From positions 105,382,083 through 105,446,082 of the forward strand of contig OY744532.1 of assembly GCA_963556195.1 (NCBI GenBank): DNA of 64,000 nt, read 5' to 3'. The notes under the pieces are model-generated. The model was not told where the DNA came from and made no database searches. It saw only the letters and a program-made list of their open reading frames with translations. The position numbers and the translations under genes were made by a program. Source of the DNA: Sepiola atlantica (lineage: Eukaryota; Mollusca; Cephalopoda; Sepiida; Sepiolidae). Shown one piece after another: positions 11,850 to 21,880 of this stretch (within the stretch, counting starts at the first letter, position 1; each line of letters begins with the position of its first letter).

Positions 11850-12484
11850 TAAGCAGATTGCTTACTTTTATTTTATTCTTTCTGTAATCTACATGATTTA
11901 CTGAAATTAGAACACGGGTGATACCGGGTAGCCCTGCTAGTATGTTGTATTTTATATATCGAGATACAGGTATCACTAATAGTGTGTAAGGAAAAGTGTG
12001 CACATTGGAATTTGTCTAACTGACGCAGTCGATGTGACTCTAATGACACATTAAAGTTATGCCGGATGTGACCAATCTCTCCCTCTCTCCTATCCAGGGG
12101 CTCATCCCTTTTCGAGAGGAACTGGAATAAAAGAAAATAGAGTTAGTGACATTGGGCGCATTTATTATTTATTTACAATCTTTCTGAATCAGAGACTTGC
12201 TTCGTCGGTGAGGAATCGCTTCTGACCCCTCCGTCACCACCCAACCCATCAAAGCCGATGCCACCATACCCGATTGTGCACGCATGCACGCACACACACA
12301 CTTCGACCCGGGTGTAATTTCCTGTTATGTGATCAATGAAGTTTGAATCGCATTGGTTATATTCAAACGTATAAACAGTAAGCTATACCTAGCGATATAT
12401 TGACACATGATCAACAATATGTGGAGTGAGATCATCTATTAGCCCAAGAGCGTACAGGTTCGTGATATTTAATATTCTCAGGAC
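11850..12484. other. Unassigned non-coding stretch
   Basis: No gene or known repeat is recognised. A CA-rich run lies at about 12285-12302. Confidence 0.45.
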
Positions 12485-12497
12485 TGTGCTATATATA

Positions 12498-12499
<2 letters not shown>

Positions 12500-12540
<41 letters not shown>
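12500..12540. repeat. (AT)n microsatellite
   Basis: About 19 TA dinucleotides follow ATATACATATATAT. Confidence 0.95.
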
Positions 12541-13310
12541 GGATTGAATGACAGAATAAAGTAAGAAATGAATCAGACTTTATTGTATATCAAAGTTCAA
12601 GAGCGAGGAGTAATATTAAGTCCTTAAACCATGGATTTTCAAAGAAAATCTTCTCCTCAGAGGACCATTACCACAATGACATTACTGCACGTAAAAAAGA
12701 AATTCATCTTTGAAAATATACAAAACATAAAATATATCGGCTAAAAATGAAATGGTTTGCTATATTTCTACCATATAACCATCAGTTTCTAAGAACCCTT
12801 AATTTAATATTGTCATACTGAACACAGTAAGTTTTTGCATTTTCTATGATTTTACTGTTTTATTATCATTAATTTACATACACTTCATTGCCATCCACTT
12901 CATTAATAGCACAAAAATTTGCCACCTGGATTACTCCTTAAATTTTGGATTGTTTTTTTTTTTAACTTTTTTTGACCTGGATATATTGTAAATGTTGAAC
13001 ATCAGAACAGTCCGTACCTTGTTGGGGTATTTTAACATAACAGTGTGTTTTAACCTTACCATCAGTAACCTTAAAATATATCATAATAACTAAAGCATCC
13101 CTTGATTAGTACAAAATTAATCTCATAAATAATTGTAGTGTAGTAAGATTTAAGTTAACCAATAAATTTGGAAGATAAGTTTTGAATTAAACTAGAAATT
13201 AAGAATTTAAAATTAATAATACAGTTAGGTTTATCGGTACAAACTCTACGCTTTTAAAGTTGAGTAAATTTTAAGTGAACTAGTAAATTAGTTATGAAAT
13301 GTATTGGGTT
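12541..13310. other. AT-rich sequence, probably part of a Penelope-like repeat at its left end
   Basis: Apart from the hammerhead-like motif next to the AT tract, an arrangement also seen at 58.2 kb, nothing is recognised. No coding frame is present. Confidence 0.4.
12612..12666 (-). ncRNA. Hammerhead-ribozyme-like motif
   Basis: On the minus strand GGTCCT (12661-12666) precedes CTGAGGA (12654-12660), which fits the CUGANGA core. A GAAGA-TTT-TCTTT stem II follows (12641-12653), then GAAA (12637-12640), a partly palindromic helix III around CCATGG, then TTA as the NUH triplet. The 3' side AGGACT (12619-12624) pairs with GGTCCT to give a 6-bp stem I (one GU pair). Helix III has a UU mismatch and would fold best as a dimer. 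Hammerheads of this size are typical of Penelope-like retroelements. Seen: core and stems; inferred: activity. Confidence 0.55.
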
Positions 13311-13319
13311 GATCGGGGT

Positions 13320-13680
13320 TTGGGTTAGGGTTTAGTGGAAGTACCACCCTCAGATTGCTAGTGATATGAAGAGTAAGGTTTTTTTATAATTTCGAAGTAG
13401 AATCTTCTCATATGAATATCACGTTCGGATTTAAGTAAGGAGAAAAACAGACGACATTATAGCGAGGAGGGGAAGAATAAGGTTTTAGAATTTTCTAATA
13501 TGAATAACTATGTTGGTTAGGGTTAGGGTTAGGTTATTGTTTTTTTTTATATAGAGAAAATATATCTTTGTTATTTAACTAAAAATAAAGTTGTTTTTTT
13601 TTCATAATTAAATTAGATAAGAAGAAAACACACAACATCATTGTGAGGAAGGTGTAGAGAAAACTGATTGACAGAATTTT
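13320..13680 (+). repeat. Imperfect ~190-bp tandem duplication with telomere-like hexamers
   Basis: Two decayed units, each starting with GGTTAGGG-type sequence (13316-13331 and 13515-13533), both containing ACA(G/C)ACGACAT/ACAACATCA...GCGAGGA/GTGAGGA and a TTCTxATATGAATA block. The telomere-like bases are interstitial; no chromosome end is implied. Confidence 0.5.
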
Positions 13681-13904
13681 CTGACCACGCACTGTCTTCA
13701 CCTTGGGTTTTCTGGGCGGATTTCAAAACCTATCTTTACTTTTAGACACAGTCTTGATAAGAAGTGGAAGCGTTGAAACACAAATTGATTAGTGTCGACT
13801 GTCACCAATGTTTATTTAATTATATATATATATATATTGGAGGGAACCTCAGCAAAGTGCTCGATTATTAAGAAACATATAAAATAAGAATGTAATATTT
13901 ATTA

Positions 13905-14040
13905 ATATTTATATTACAGAAGATCAGACGCCCTGTGTGACAGACATAAACAGAGGCGGGTTCGGTAACGAGGCCTATTATAGGTCCCCTTTGTTAAGAT
14001 TTGAAACCGAAGGTATCGATGTTGTTCTGATCTTCTGTAA
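13905..14040. repeat. Short fold-back element with ~18-bp inverted ends
   Basis: TATTACAGAAGATCAGA at about 13911-13927 is repeated in inverse as TCTGATCTTCTGTAATA at 14026-14042. The interior is about 100 bp, and the right end abuts a TATATA run. It resembles a very small MITE or an inverted duplication; no target duplication was found. Confidence 0.45.
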
Positions 14041-14059
14041 TACAAATATATATATATAT

Positions 14060-16165
14060 ATATATATGAAAACCTACTCGAATCAGAATATTTCTCATAC
14101 AAATATACATGCACAAAATCTTCAGTATAATAAACAAAAAATAAAAATATGTATTTCCTTTTATTCTAATGTGACCCCCAAAAAAGGATTCACGCCCATT
14201 GTTACAGAAAGTCACCTAGAGGTTTTCCGTATTATACGCACTGCATAACTAGACAAATTTCAGAAAAGAAATGGAAGAATATATTTTTAACAACCTCTCG
14301 GGATTAAAAAGAAAAAAAATAATACTAAATTTTAAATTCAAAAATAGAACGGCTAAACAAAGTAAATTTTATATTTGACACACAACGACCTGAGTTCAAG
14401 TTCTTTCAAGGACATTGCATTTACTTTCAGATGAATTCCTTTGAGGAAACACGTGGATCCTACTCTCACTACCGGAACACATACTCACACCGATCATAAA
14501 AAGAAATATACGACACAAGGTCGGTTTAACCATACTTTTTTTTTTTTCAACAAAAATTTAAATGCTTAGAAATTGTACATTTCAATACTACAGTGTTATT
14601 AAAAAATATTAGAAACCTTTACTCTGTTCTGATCTTCGGACTATGATCAAAGCGTAGAATCTGTTCTATGTTCAGTCGGAGAAGAAATCCTTCTAGACTG
14701 AGTCAATTTTAATTTTTGTTCTAATCCAGAGTGCTCTTTTTGTTGAGATAGATTTTATTAGAATGAGCCAGTCTATATAAACCCAAGCACACCGGACCGG
14801 GGCCTCATTTCAACTATTTCCTCTTATCACTATGACATCGGTTGGGTTAGGGTTAGGGACAGAAGGTCTTGAAGGCAGTCGCTGGCATCCCAACCCACTC
14901 CTTCTCTATCTCTCTGTTATGCACAATTCATAGACAAGGTTTGACTCATTGAGACAAAACCCTCAGACGGCAGTTCGAAGACAGCCATTACTCCTTTTCC
15001 AGATTCACAACTTTGGTTGACATCGGCCTGACTGCGTTTGTGACAGAAGTCCACAAAAGTACTTCGCAGGCAGCAGCCATTTCTCTGCAACAAGAAGTGC
15101 AAGCTGTTATCAGAACATTCATCCTTAGACAATTAACGTCTTCACAAACCTCCTCATTTTCTACCTACACCATCTTCTTTATCATTCTTTATTACTTGCT
15201 CAAGTAAAATTGTATAAGTATATACACTGTTGTCGTTCCTTCTCTTAAAAAGCTGTCGCTCCAACTTCAATTACGGCGCTTTTCTTTGAGGAATATTCCA
15301 ACATTCTATTCTCACAAACGAAAATTGAACTTTCTGTCGTGGATATGTATCTCCACAATTCTCTCCTACATTAAAAAAACGACCATATGTATAACTGCCC
15401 TTGTGGGGAGGCATAAAAATAAAGACTATTCCTTTTGTGTCTTTTCCCAAATTGTTTACAACCAAATGTGGTGTCCACATTTTATGAAAAATCTACACAA
15501 TTATCGAGAAATCATTCACAGACAACACATTTAGCAAAAATAACTTTATACTTTAAGAGACTACACTCGAAGTAACCAAAGTTGAAGAAATGAAATAATG
15601 ACAAAGTCTTCCATACAAAAGTAATTAATTTTATTCGACAACAATAAAAAATTAAGGGTTGTTAAAGATTGAGAGTTGAAAGTGTCCGAAAAATTGAGTA
15701 GGCATGTTTGTTTCGGCTGACGTGTGTGAGTGCGTGTATAAATGGGACAAACATGATGATGTGTGTATGTATATCAGCGTGCTTGTTTTGTTAGTGATAC
15801 AGTGTATGTAAGAACTGGTGTGCGAGAGAGTTCGATTAGCAGTGTGTATATGCTGCCGCTGTATTTAGTAGTTCATGAAAGTTTTTTCGTGCATCTGTTG
15901 AAGGCTCTCGGCCAGGGACAGAGGTTAGCTTTTAAGGACGTACCCACGGAAGTAACAACCAGATAAAATTGAAGAAAAATAGTGTGTTTTGGTTTTTATA
16001 CTATGCGCGAGCTTTGGAAGTGAACGTCTCTTGTGTTGTGATTGGTTGAAAGAATCGATACATAAAAATAACATTCACTGCTGCTGCTTCACACAAGATG
16101 GACGGTTATTTAATTATAACATATTCTTTTGTTCAGTTCCCTCAATTTTAAATTCCACAGAATAC
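14060..16165. other. Unassigned stretch
   Basis: Contains one GGGTTAGGGTTAGGG island at about 14843-14858 and scattered open frames of at most 82 codons without recognisable similarity. No splice-bounded exon is recognised. Confidence 0.4.
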
Positions 16166-16498
16166 ATAAGCTTAAAATATATATATATATATAAGCCCTC
16201 CGTTCAGTCTAGAGAGACTATGGATACCCCTGTAAGGGGCTGGCTGCACGTGTAATTGCGAAGCAAGAGTTGCGCAATCCCTAACAACACTTCTCCTGAG
16301 TCGGCACTGCTTGATTCCAATGGCAAGTAATTTAAGACGACTGGAAACAATGCCGAGATAAGCAGAGAAAACATACAGCACCTGGTATTCCCAAACGGTC
16401 ACCCATTTAGTACTGGCCAGACTCGACGTCGCTTAACTTCGGTGATCTAACGGGAACCGGTGTGTCAACGTGATTGTGCCGTATATAAGCTTAAAATA
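16166..16498 (-). mobile_element. 5S rRNA-derived SINE with 14-bp target duplication
   Basis: On the minus strand the element starts at about 16484 with a 5S rRNA-like head (ACGGCACAATCACGTTGA.. through ..GGGAATACCAGGTGCTGTATG, 16370-16486). An unassigned body of about 170 bp follows, and it ends in a TA-repeat tail at 16180-16193. ATAAGCTTAAAATA occurs on both sides (16166-16179 and 16485-16498), the hallmark of LINE-mediated insertion. The 5S head retains box-A-like GAAGTTAAGCGACGTC and box-C-like TGGGTGACCG sequences, so a polymerase III internal promoter is plausible. No Deu or other named central domain was confidently recognised. Confidence 0.85.
16370..16486 (-). rRNA. 5S rRNA-like head of the SINE (pseudo-5S)
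   Basis: About 117 bases align along the whole of animal 5S rRNA: GTTGACACACCGGTTC, GATCACCGAAGTTAAGCGAC, GTACTAAATGGGTGACCG and GGGAATACCAGGTGCTGTA. Differences such as GGCACAATC for GGCCATATC and a run directly into the SINE body show it is not a functional rRNA gene. Confidence 0.8.
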
Positions 16499-16527
16499 GA
16501 ACATGAAATAAAATTAATTAAATAACA

Positions 16528-16586
16528 AAATTGACAACATCTTTGAAGCACACATGAAAATGTATTTCAGTGAAATTTTGAAAAAA
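16528..16586 (+). repeat. Direct repeat flanking the 16.6-17.45 kb element, left copy
   Basis: AAAATTGACAACATCTTTGA and the following ~38 bases recur at 17459-17516 with about four differences. At about 58 bp it is far longer than a target duplication. Confidence 0.85.
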
Positions 16587-16714
16587 CAACACATGGTGCA
16601 ATTTAAATGATAGAATCTTTTATTTATTTATTTATTTTTTTTTGCAAGTCTTCGTTGTAAAACAACTTTGTCAGGCGAGACTGTCTTATAGTGTTTTTTT
16701 TTTCTTCTTCCTCA

Positions 16715-17450
16715 TTTCGATGGTATTATCCCCGAGGGGTTGAATCAAGGTAGAGGCAGAAAAACACGTCAAGTTGTAAGGGACGTTTGAATAAGTGAAG
16801 TCCGGTCGATGTTTAGCACTGATTGGTGCATTTTGAACAAGACGCGCATGCGTGGTCCCCCTCTGTATGTGACTATGTGGCGAATGTAAAATGCAATAAA
16901 TTTGAGCAATTTGGGGCATGTTTGACCCCTCTTTGACCCCCTGGGGGCGCGAACCAGAATGTTTCTGAGGTCAAGGATGCTCATTTTATATCCAGAACAA
17001 TTACCTTTACATTTTGGCCAAGTTTCAGAAAAATTGAATGGATGGATCAAACGTCATGGGAGAAAAGGCTCATTTTTTGCCATTTATGGGGGCTTTTGAC
17101 CACCTGGAGGCGTGAACCAGATTTTTTCCAAGGTCAACGATACTTATTTTCTATTAGGAACAATTGCCTCCACATTTTGGCCAAGTTTCAGAGAAATTGA
17201 ATGGATGGATGAAAAGTTATGGGGCAAAAAATGTCATTTTTTGTCATTTCAGAATCTTTTGACCCCCTGGGAGACTAACCAGATTTTTTTTCAAAAATCG
17301 GAGAATGTCACTTTCTAACCTGACCAAAGTTACAACTTCATGCAAAATTTCAGAGAAATTCAATGGATGGTTGCGGAGAAAAATCCGGACGGACGGACGG
17401 ATGGACATGTCTCAAAACATAGGTCCCCCGATTTTATAAATCGGGGGACC
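16715..17450 (+). repeat. Unclassified dispersed element with ~165-bp internal repeats and terminal palindrome
   Basis: Three diverged internal units begin GACCCCCTGGGGGCGCGAAC (about 16926), GACCACCTGGAGGCGTGAAC (about 17098) and GACCCCCTGGGAGACTAACC (about 17260). Each contains CATTTTGGCCAAGTTTCAGA..AATTGAATGGATGGAT. The element ends with CCGGACGGACGGACGGATGG and a perfect 13-bp-arm hairpin. No protein is encoded; a non-autonomous transposon is likely but the class is open. Confidence 0.6.
17422..17450. repeat. Perfect 29-nt palindromic hairpin
   Basis: GGTCCCCCGATTT and AAATCGGGGGACC form 13-bp arms around a 3-base TAT loop. It sits at the 3' end of the dispersed element, immediately before the right direct repeat. 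A 3' hairpin is a feature of Helitrons, but no CTRR end follows, so that class is not supported. Confidence 0.9.
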
Positions 17451-17458
17451 AATAAGGA

Positions 17459-17516
17459 AATTGACAACATCTTTAAAGCACACATGAAAATGTATTTAAG
17501 TGAAATTTTGAAAATC
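17459..17516 (+). repeat. Direct repeat flanking the 16.6-17.45 kb element, right copy
   Basis: Second copy of the ~58-bp sequence at 16528. The sequences outside the two copies differ. Confidence 0.85.
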
Positions 17517-17678
17517 CAAAAAATTTCTTGTTTAATTATATTGTTCAATTTTGTTTCTTGTTTGTTTCGTGTTTGGGATATAAAAAGGAAGTTATGATTC
17601 GGAATTTTTGAGATGAGGGCTGACAATTTGTAGAATTTGGAATATTCAGACTACTGTTCTCATCTTGGGTGTTTTTAT

Positions 17679-17720
17679 CACAACGTTTCGGCCGATGTAA
17701 CCTCCGACCTTCTTCAGGTG
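17679..17720 (-). ncRNA. Hammerhead-like core, left arm of copy 1
   Basis: Minus strand: CAC, CTGAAGA, A, a stem II closed by GGTCGG with TCGGCC-type pairing, GAAA, CG, TT, GTG. CAC and GTG form a 3-bp stem I, and ACGU at the GAAACGUU junction is self-complementary, the arrangement expected of dimeric hammerheads with a very short helix III. No activity is shown. Confidence 0.5.
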
Positions 17721-17875
17721 TACTTTATCGAACTTGGGAATCTTTCTGCCGAACTTCCCAGTCATGGCAGATGGAACAAGAGCATGCTACCCCCGTGAAT
17801 TTAATAACGGGTTCCGTTCGAAATTCCATCCAGATTCCTGAGTTCGCCAGAAAGATTCCCATGTTTGACAAAGTA

Positions 17876-17917
17876 CACCTGAAGAAGGTTGGAGGTTACA
17901 TCGGCCGAAACGTTGTG
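17876..17917 (+). ncRNA. Hammerhead-like core, right arm of copy 1
   Basis: Plus strand: CAC (17876-17878), CTGAAGA (17879-17885), stem II GGTTGG...CGGCC, GAAA (17907-17910), CGTT, GTG (17915-17917). Same layout as the left arm with GU pairs in stem II. Confidence 0.5.
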
Positions 17918-18289
17918 ATAAAAACACCCAAGATGAGAACAGTCATCCGAATATTCCAAATTCTACAAAAAGTAAGTTCTTTTTTTTTTTCATCCGTTTT
18001 TGCGGATATTTTTCTAAGCTGCATACATGTAATTGTCAAAATAAAAGTAGGATCTGACTTTTATTTTGGGGTAAACTACGACAGATGTGATAGTAAAAAA
18101 AAACTTTATTTTTCTAAATTTTTATATTGATGTGTAACTTACACCATCAACAGACTCTATTGTTTAAACTTCTGGACAACATAAATAGCCTCGCCATTGA
18201 AATATACTTTCTATACAACTGAGTTCTCATCCATCTCCATGTTCTTAAAAAAGAATAATTCAACAAATCAAAAATTTTGTTTTTTTGTT

Positions 18290-18295
18290 TTTATT
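18290..18295 (-). promoter_or_regulatory. Polyadenylation signal AATAAA for the AROS-like gene
   Basis: AATAAA on the minus strand, about 33 bases after the TGA of the last AROS-like exon, followed by a T-poor A-rich stretch. The resulting 3' UTR would be only about 50-60 bases, common for short housekeeping genes. Confidence 0.6.
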
Positions 18296-18327
18296 ACCAA
18301 AAATATTTTACAATTTTATATCGATAA

Positions 18328-18456
18328 TCAAGAGAAATATTCTTTTTCAAATTTCTTGAAGTCTTCTTCATTGAAAGCCGTTGTTTCTTGTGGTGTTGGT
18401 TTCTTCTTATGTTTCTTGAGGATTTTCTGGGGACACATCTGACTTTTTAAGACAAT
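18328..18456 (-). CDS. RPS19BP1: AROS/RPS19BP1-like gene, last coding exon
   Basis: The exon follows a strong acceptor on the minus strand (pyrimidine tract ending TTTTTTCCAG at 18457-18466) and runs 43 codons to TGA at 18328-18330. A second AG 18 bases later would drop six residues in frame. The peptide ends TTAFNEEDFKKFEKEYFS, which matches the conserved C-terminus of active regulator of SIRT1, in human VFTEEDFQKFQQEYF; a Lys-rich LKKHKKKPTPQE stretch precedes it, as in the family. AROS is a small nucleolar protein that binds RPS19 and takes part in 40S ribosome maturation. The exon starts in phase 0, matching the end of the exon at 54776. The exon call rests on splice sites and protein similarity read by eye. 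Confidence 0.82.
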   Translation of the reverse strand: MVLKSQMCPQKILKKHKKKPTPQETTAFNEEDFKKFEKEYFS

Positions 18457-18694
18457 CTGGAAAAAATGGAAAGAAAAAAATGAAGACGTTTAACTGTAAC
18501 ATCAAATAATGACCCTTATCATAGTATTACATTATTAATATAACGCTAAATTAAATCCCCTCTCATTTTTCTCTTCACCAAATGCACTGTGACATAGTTC
18601 CAGATGTAGGAACATTTTAGAAAGTTTTATTTAGTTCATAGAACATTTAGAAAATTCAAGACATCTAGTATGAAATATAAAAAACTAGCAGAAA

Positions 18695-21432
18695 TATTAC
18701 AGAATGCCATAGTATTTTGCAATATTTCATAATATACAGAATGCCATAGTATTTTGCAATATTTAATAATATACAGAATGCCATAGTATTTTGCAATATT
18801 TCATAATATACAGAATGCCATAGCATTTTGCAATATTTAATAATATACAGAATGCCATAGTATTTTGCAATATTTAATAATATACAGAATGCTATAGTAT
18901 TTTGCAATATTTAATAATATACAGAATGCCATAGTATTTTGCAATATTTCATAATATACAGAATGCCATAGTATTTTGCAATATTTCATAATATACAGAA
19001 TGCCATAGCATTTTGCAATATTTAATAATATACAGAATGCCATAGTATTTTGCAATATTTAATAATATACAGAATGCTATAGTATTTTGCAATATTTAAT
19101 AATATACAGAATGCCATAGTATTTTGCAATATTTCATAATATACAGAATGCCATAGTATTTTGCAATATTTCATAATATACAGAATGCCATAGTATTTTG
19201 CAATATTTCATAATATACAGAATGCCATAGTATTTTGCAATATTTAATAATATACAGAATGCCATAGTATTTTGCAATATTTAATAATATACAGAATGCC
19301 ATAGTATTTTGCAATATTTAATAATATACAGAATGCCATAGTATTTTGCAATATTTAATAATATACAGAATGCTATAGTATTTTGCAATATTTAATAATA
19401 TACAGAATGCCATAGTATTTTGCAATATTTAATAATATACAGAATGCTATAGTATTTTGCAATATTTAATAATATCCAGAATGCCATAGTATTTTGCAAT
19501 ATTTAATAATATACAGAATGCCATAGTATTTTGCAATATTTCATAATATACAGAATGCCATAGTATTTTGCAATATTTAATAATATACAGAATGCCATAG
19601 TATTTTGCAATATTTAATAATATACAGAATGCCATAATATTTTGCAATATTTAATAATATACAGAATGCCATAGTATTTTGCAATATTTCATAATATACA
19701 GAATGCCATAGTATTTTGCAATATTTCATAATATACAGAATGCCATAGTATTTTGCAATATTTAATAATATACAGAATGCCATAGTATTTTGCAATATTT
19801 AATAATATACAGAATGCCATAATATTTTGCAATATTTAATAATATATTGAATGCCATAGTATTTTGCAATATTTAATAATATACAGAATGCTATAGTATT
19901 TTGCAATATTTAATAATATACAGAATGCCATAGTATTTTGCAATATTTAATAATATACAGAATGCCATAGTATTTTGCAATATTTCATAATATACAGAAT
20001 GCCATAGTATTTTGCAATATTTCATAATATACAGAATGCCATAGTATTTTGAAATATTTAATAATATACAGAATGCCATAGTATTTTGCAATATTTAATA
20101 ATATATAGAATGCCATAGTATTTTGCAATATTTCATAATATACAGAATGCCATAGTATTTTGCAATATTTCATAATATACAGAATGCCATAGTATTTTGC
20201 AATATTTAATAATATACAGAATGCTATAGTATTTTGCAATATTTCATAATATACAGAATGCCATAGTATTTTGCAATATTTAATAATATACAGAATGCCA
20301 TAGTATTTTGCAATATTTCATAATATACAGAATGCCATAGTATTTTGCAATATTTCATAATATACAGAATGCCATAGTATTTTGCAATATTTCATAATAT
20401 ACAGAATGCCATAGTATTTTGCAATATTTCATAATATACAGAATGCCATAGTATTTTGCAATATTTCATAATATACAGAATGCCATAGTATTTTGCAATA
20501 TTTCATAATATACAGAATGCCATAGTATTTTGCAATATTTCATAATATACAGAATGCCATAGTATTTTGCAATATTTCATAATATACAGAATGCCATAGT
20601 ATTTTGCAATATTTCATAATATACAGAATGCCATAGTATTTTGCAATATTTCATAATATACAGAATGCCATAGTATTTTGCAATATTTCATAATATACAG
20701 AATGCCATAGTATTTTGCAATATTTAATAATATACAGAATGCTATAGTATTTTGCAATATTTCATAATATACAGAATGCCATAGTATTTTGCAATATTTC
20801 ATAATATACAGAATGCCATAGTATTTTGCAATATTTCATAATATACAGAATGCCATAGTATTTTGCAATATTTCATAATATACAGAATGCCATAGTATTT
20901 TGCAATATTTCATAATATACAGAATGCCATAGTATTTTGCAATATTTCATAATATACAGAATGCCATAGTATTTTGCAATATTTCATAATATACAGAATG
21001 CCATAGTATTTTGCAATATTTCATAATATACAGAATGCCATAGTATTTTGCAATATTGCATAATATACAGAATGCCATAGTATTTTGCAATATTTCATAA
21101 TATACAGAATGCCATAGTATTTTGCAATATTTCATAATATACAGAATGCCATAGTATTTTGCAATATTTAATAATATACAGAATGCCATAGTATTTTGCA
21201 ATATTTCATAATATACAGAATGCCATAGTATTTTGCAATATTTCATAATATACAGAATGCCATAGTATTTTGCAATATTTCATAATATACAGAATGCCAT
21301 AGTATTTTGCAATATTTCATAATATACAGAATGCCATAGTATTTTGCAATATTTCATAATATACAGAATGCCATAGTATTTTGCAATATTTCATAATATA
21401 CAGAATGTCATAGTATTTTGCAATATTTAATA
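18695..21432. repeat. 37-bp tandem satellite, ~74 copies
   Basis: Unit: AATGCCATAGTATTTTGCAA plus TATTTCATAATATACAG. The main variants are TTTCATAA against TTTAATAA, and GCTATAG for GCCATAG; near the left end a block with CATAGCAT recurs after 185 bp (five units), so local segmental duplication is visible. The TTTCATAA form dominates from about 20250 rightwards. The array starts about 240 bp upstream of the last AROS-like exon. Predicted minus-strand proteins from it are artefacts of the repeat. Confidence 0.98.
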
Positions 21433-21541
21433 ATAACATTTTTATTTGGCAGTTGAAAATTATTTAGAACAAAAATTTTTTTAGATGAGGAGTGATTCTT
21501 TGGATTATTTAGACTACTGTTCTCATCTTGAGTGTTATTCT

Positions 21542-21583
21542 CACAACGTTTCGGCCGATGTAATCCTCAACCTTCTTCCGGTG
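21542..21583 (-). ncRNA. Hammerhead-like core, left arm of copy 2 (mutated)
   Basis: Minus strand CAC, CGGAAGA (core U changed to G), stem II, GAAA, CGTT, GTG. The core substitution would be expected to abolish cleavage. Confidence 0.4.
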
Positions 21584-21778
21584 TATCTTGCTAAACTAAA
21601 AAATATTTCTGTTGAACACAGGAATCTGTACGGAATTTTCAAAAAAAAAAATAAATAAATAAAGATGTTTAACTGTAACATTAAATAATGACTGACGGAA
21701 CAAGAGCAAGCTACCCCCGTGGATTAAATAAAATATTGCATTCGGAATTCCGTACAGATTTTCGAGATTGCCAAGATG

Positions 21779-21820
21779 CACCTGAAGAAGGTCGGAGGTT
21801 ACATCGGTCGAAATGTTGTG
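21779..21820 (+). ncRNA. Hammerhead-like core, right arm of copy 2
   Basis: CAC (21779-21781), CTGAAGA (21782-21788), stem II GGTCGG...CGGTC, GAAA (21810-21813), TGTT, GTG (21818-21820). The CG of the helix III junction has become TG. Confidence 0.45.
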
Positions 21821-21880
21821 AGAATAACACTCAAGATGAGAACGGTAGTCTGAATAATCCAAATAATACAAACTCTTTGT

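Larger units (their letters stand above)
17598..17970. mobile_element. Fold-back element with hammerhead-like arms, copy 1
   Basis: Two inverted arms of about 110-120 bp (about 17626-17745 and 17850-17970) share TAGAATTTGGAATATTC, CTGTTCTCATCTTGGGTGTT and CGTTTCGGCCGATGTAACCT in inverse orientation. The ~100-bp centre has GGAACAAGAGCATGCTACCC. Each arm carries a CUGAAGA...GAAA core (see separate entries). A related copy is at 21.5 kb and broken arms lie at 54.4 and 55.0 kb. Penelope-like elements are known to carry hammerheads in their terminal repeats, and inverted pairs of them are plausible; the element lies just downstream of the AROS gene end. Confidence 0.7.
21460..21880. mobile_element. 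Fold-back element with hammerhead-like arms, copy 2
   Basis: Arms at about 21498-21600 and 21765-21868 are inverted copies (CTGTTCTCATCTTGAGTGTT, ACGTTTCGGCCGATGTAA). The centre shares GGAACAAGAGCAAGCTACCC with copy 1 at 17.77 kb, and a GTTTAACTGTAACATTAAAT segment (21664) that also occurs at 18486, next to the AROS-like exon. Confidence 0.7.

Noticed and set aside
16370..16486. Functional 5S rRNA gene
   Set aside because: Substitutions in conserved positions, direct continuation into a SINE body and a target duplication show a retroposon.
17422..17450. Helitron 3' hairpin
   Set aside because: No CTRR terminus about 10 bases downstream and no TC start was found for the element.
18665..21430. 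CRISPR-like array
   Set aside because: Units are contiguous with no unique spacers, and the context is eukaryotic; it is a 37-bp satellite.
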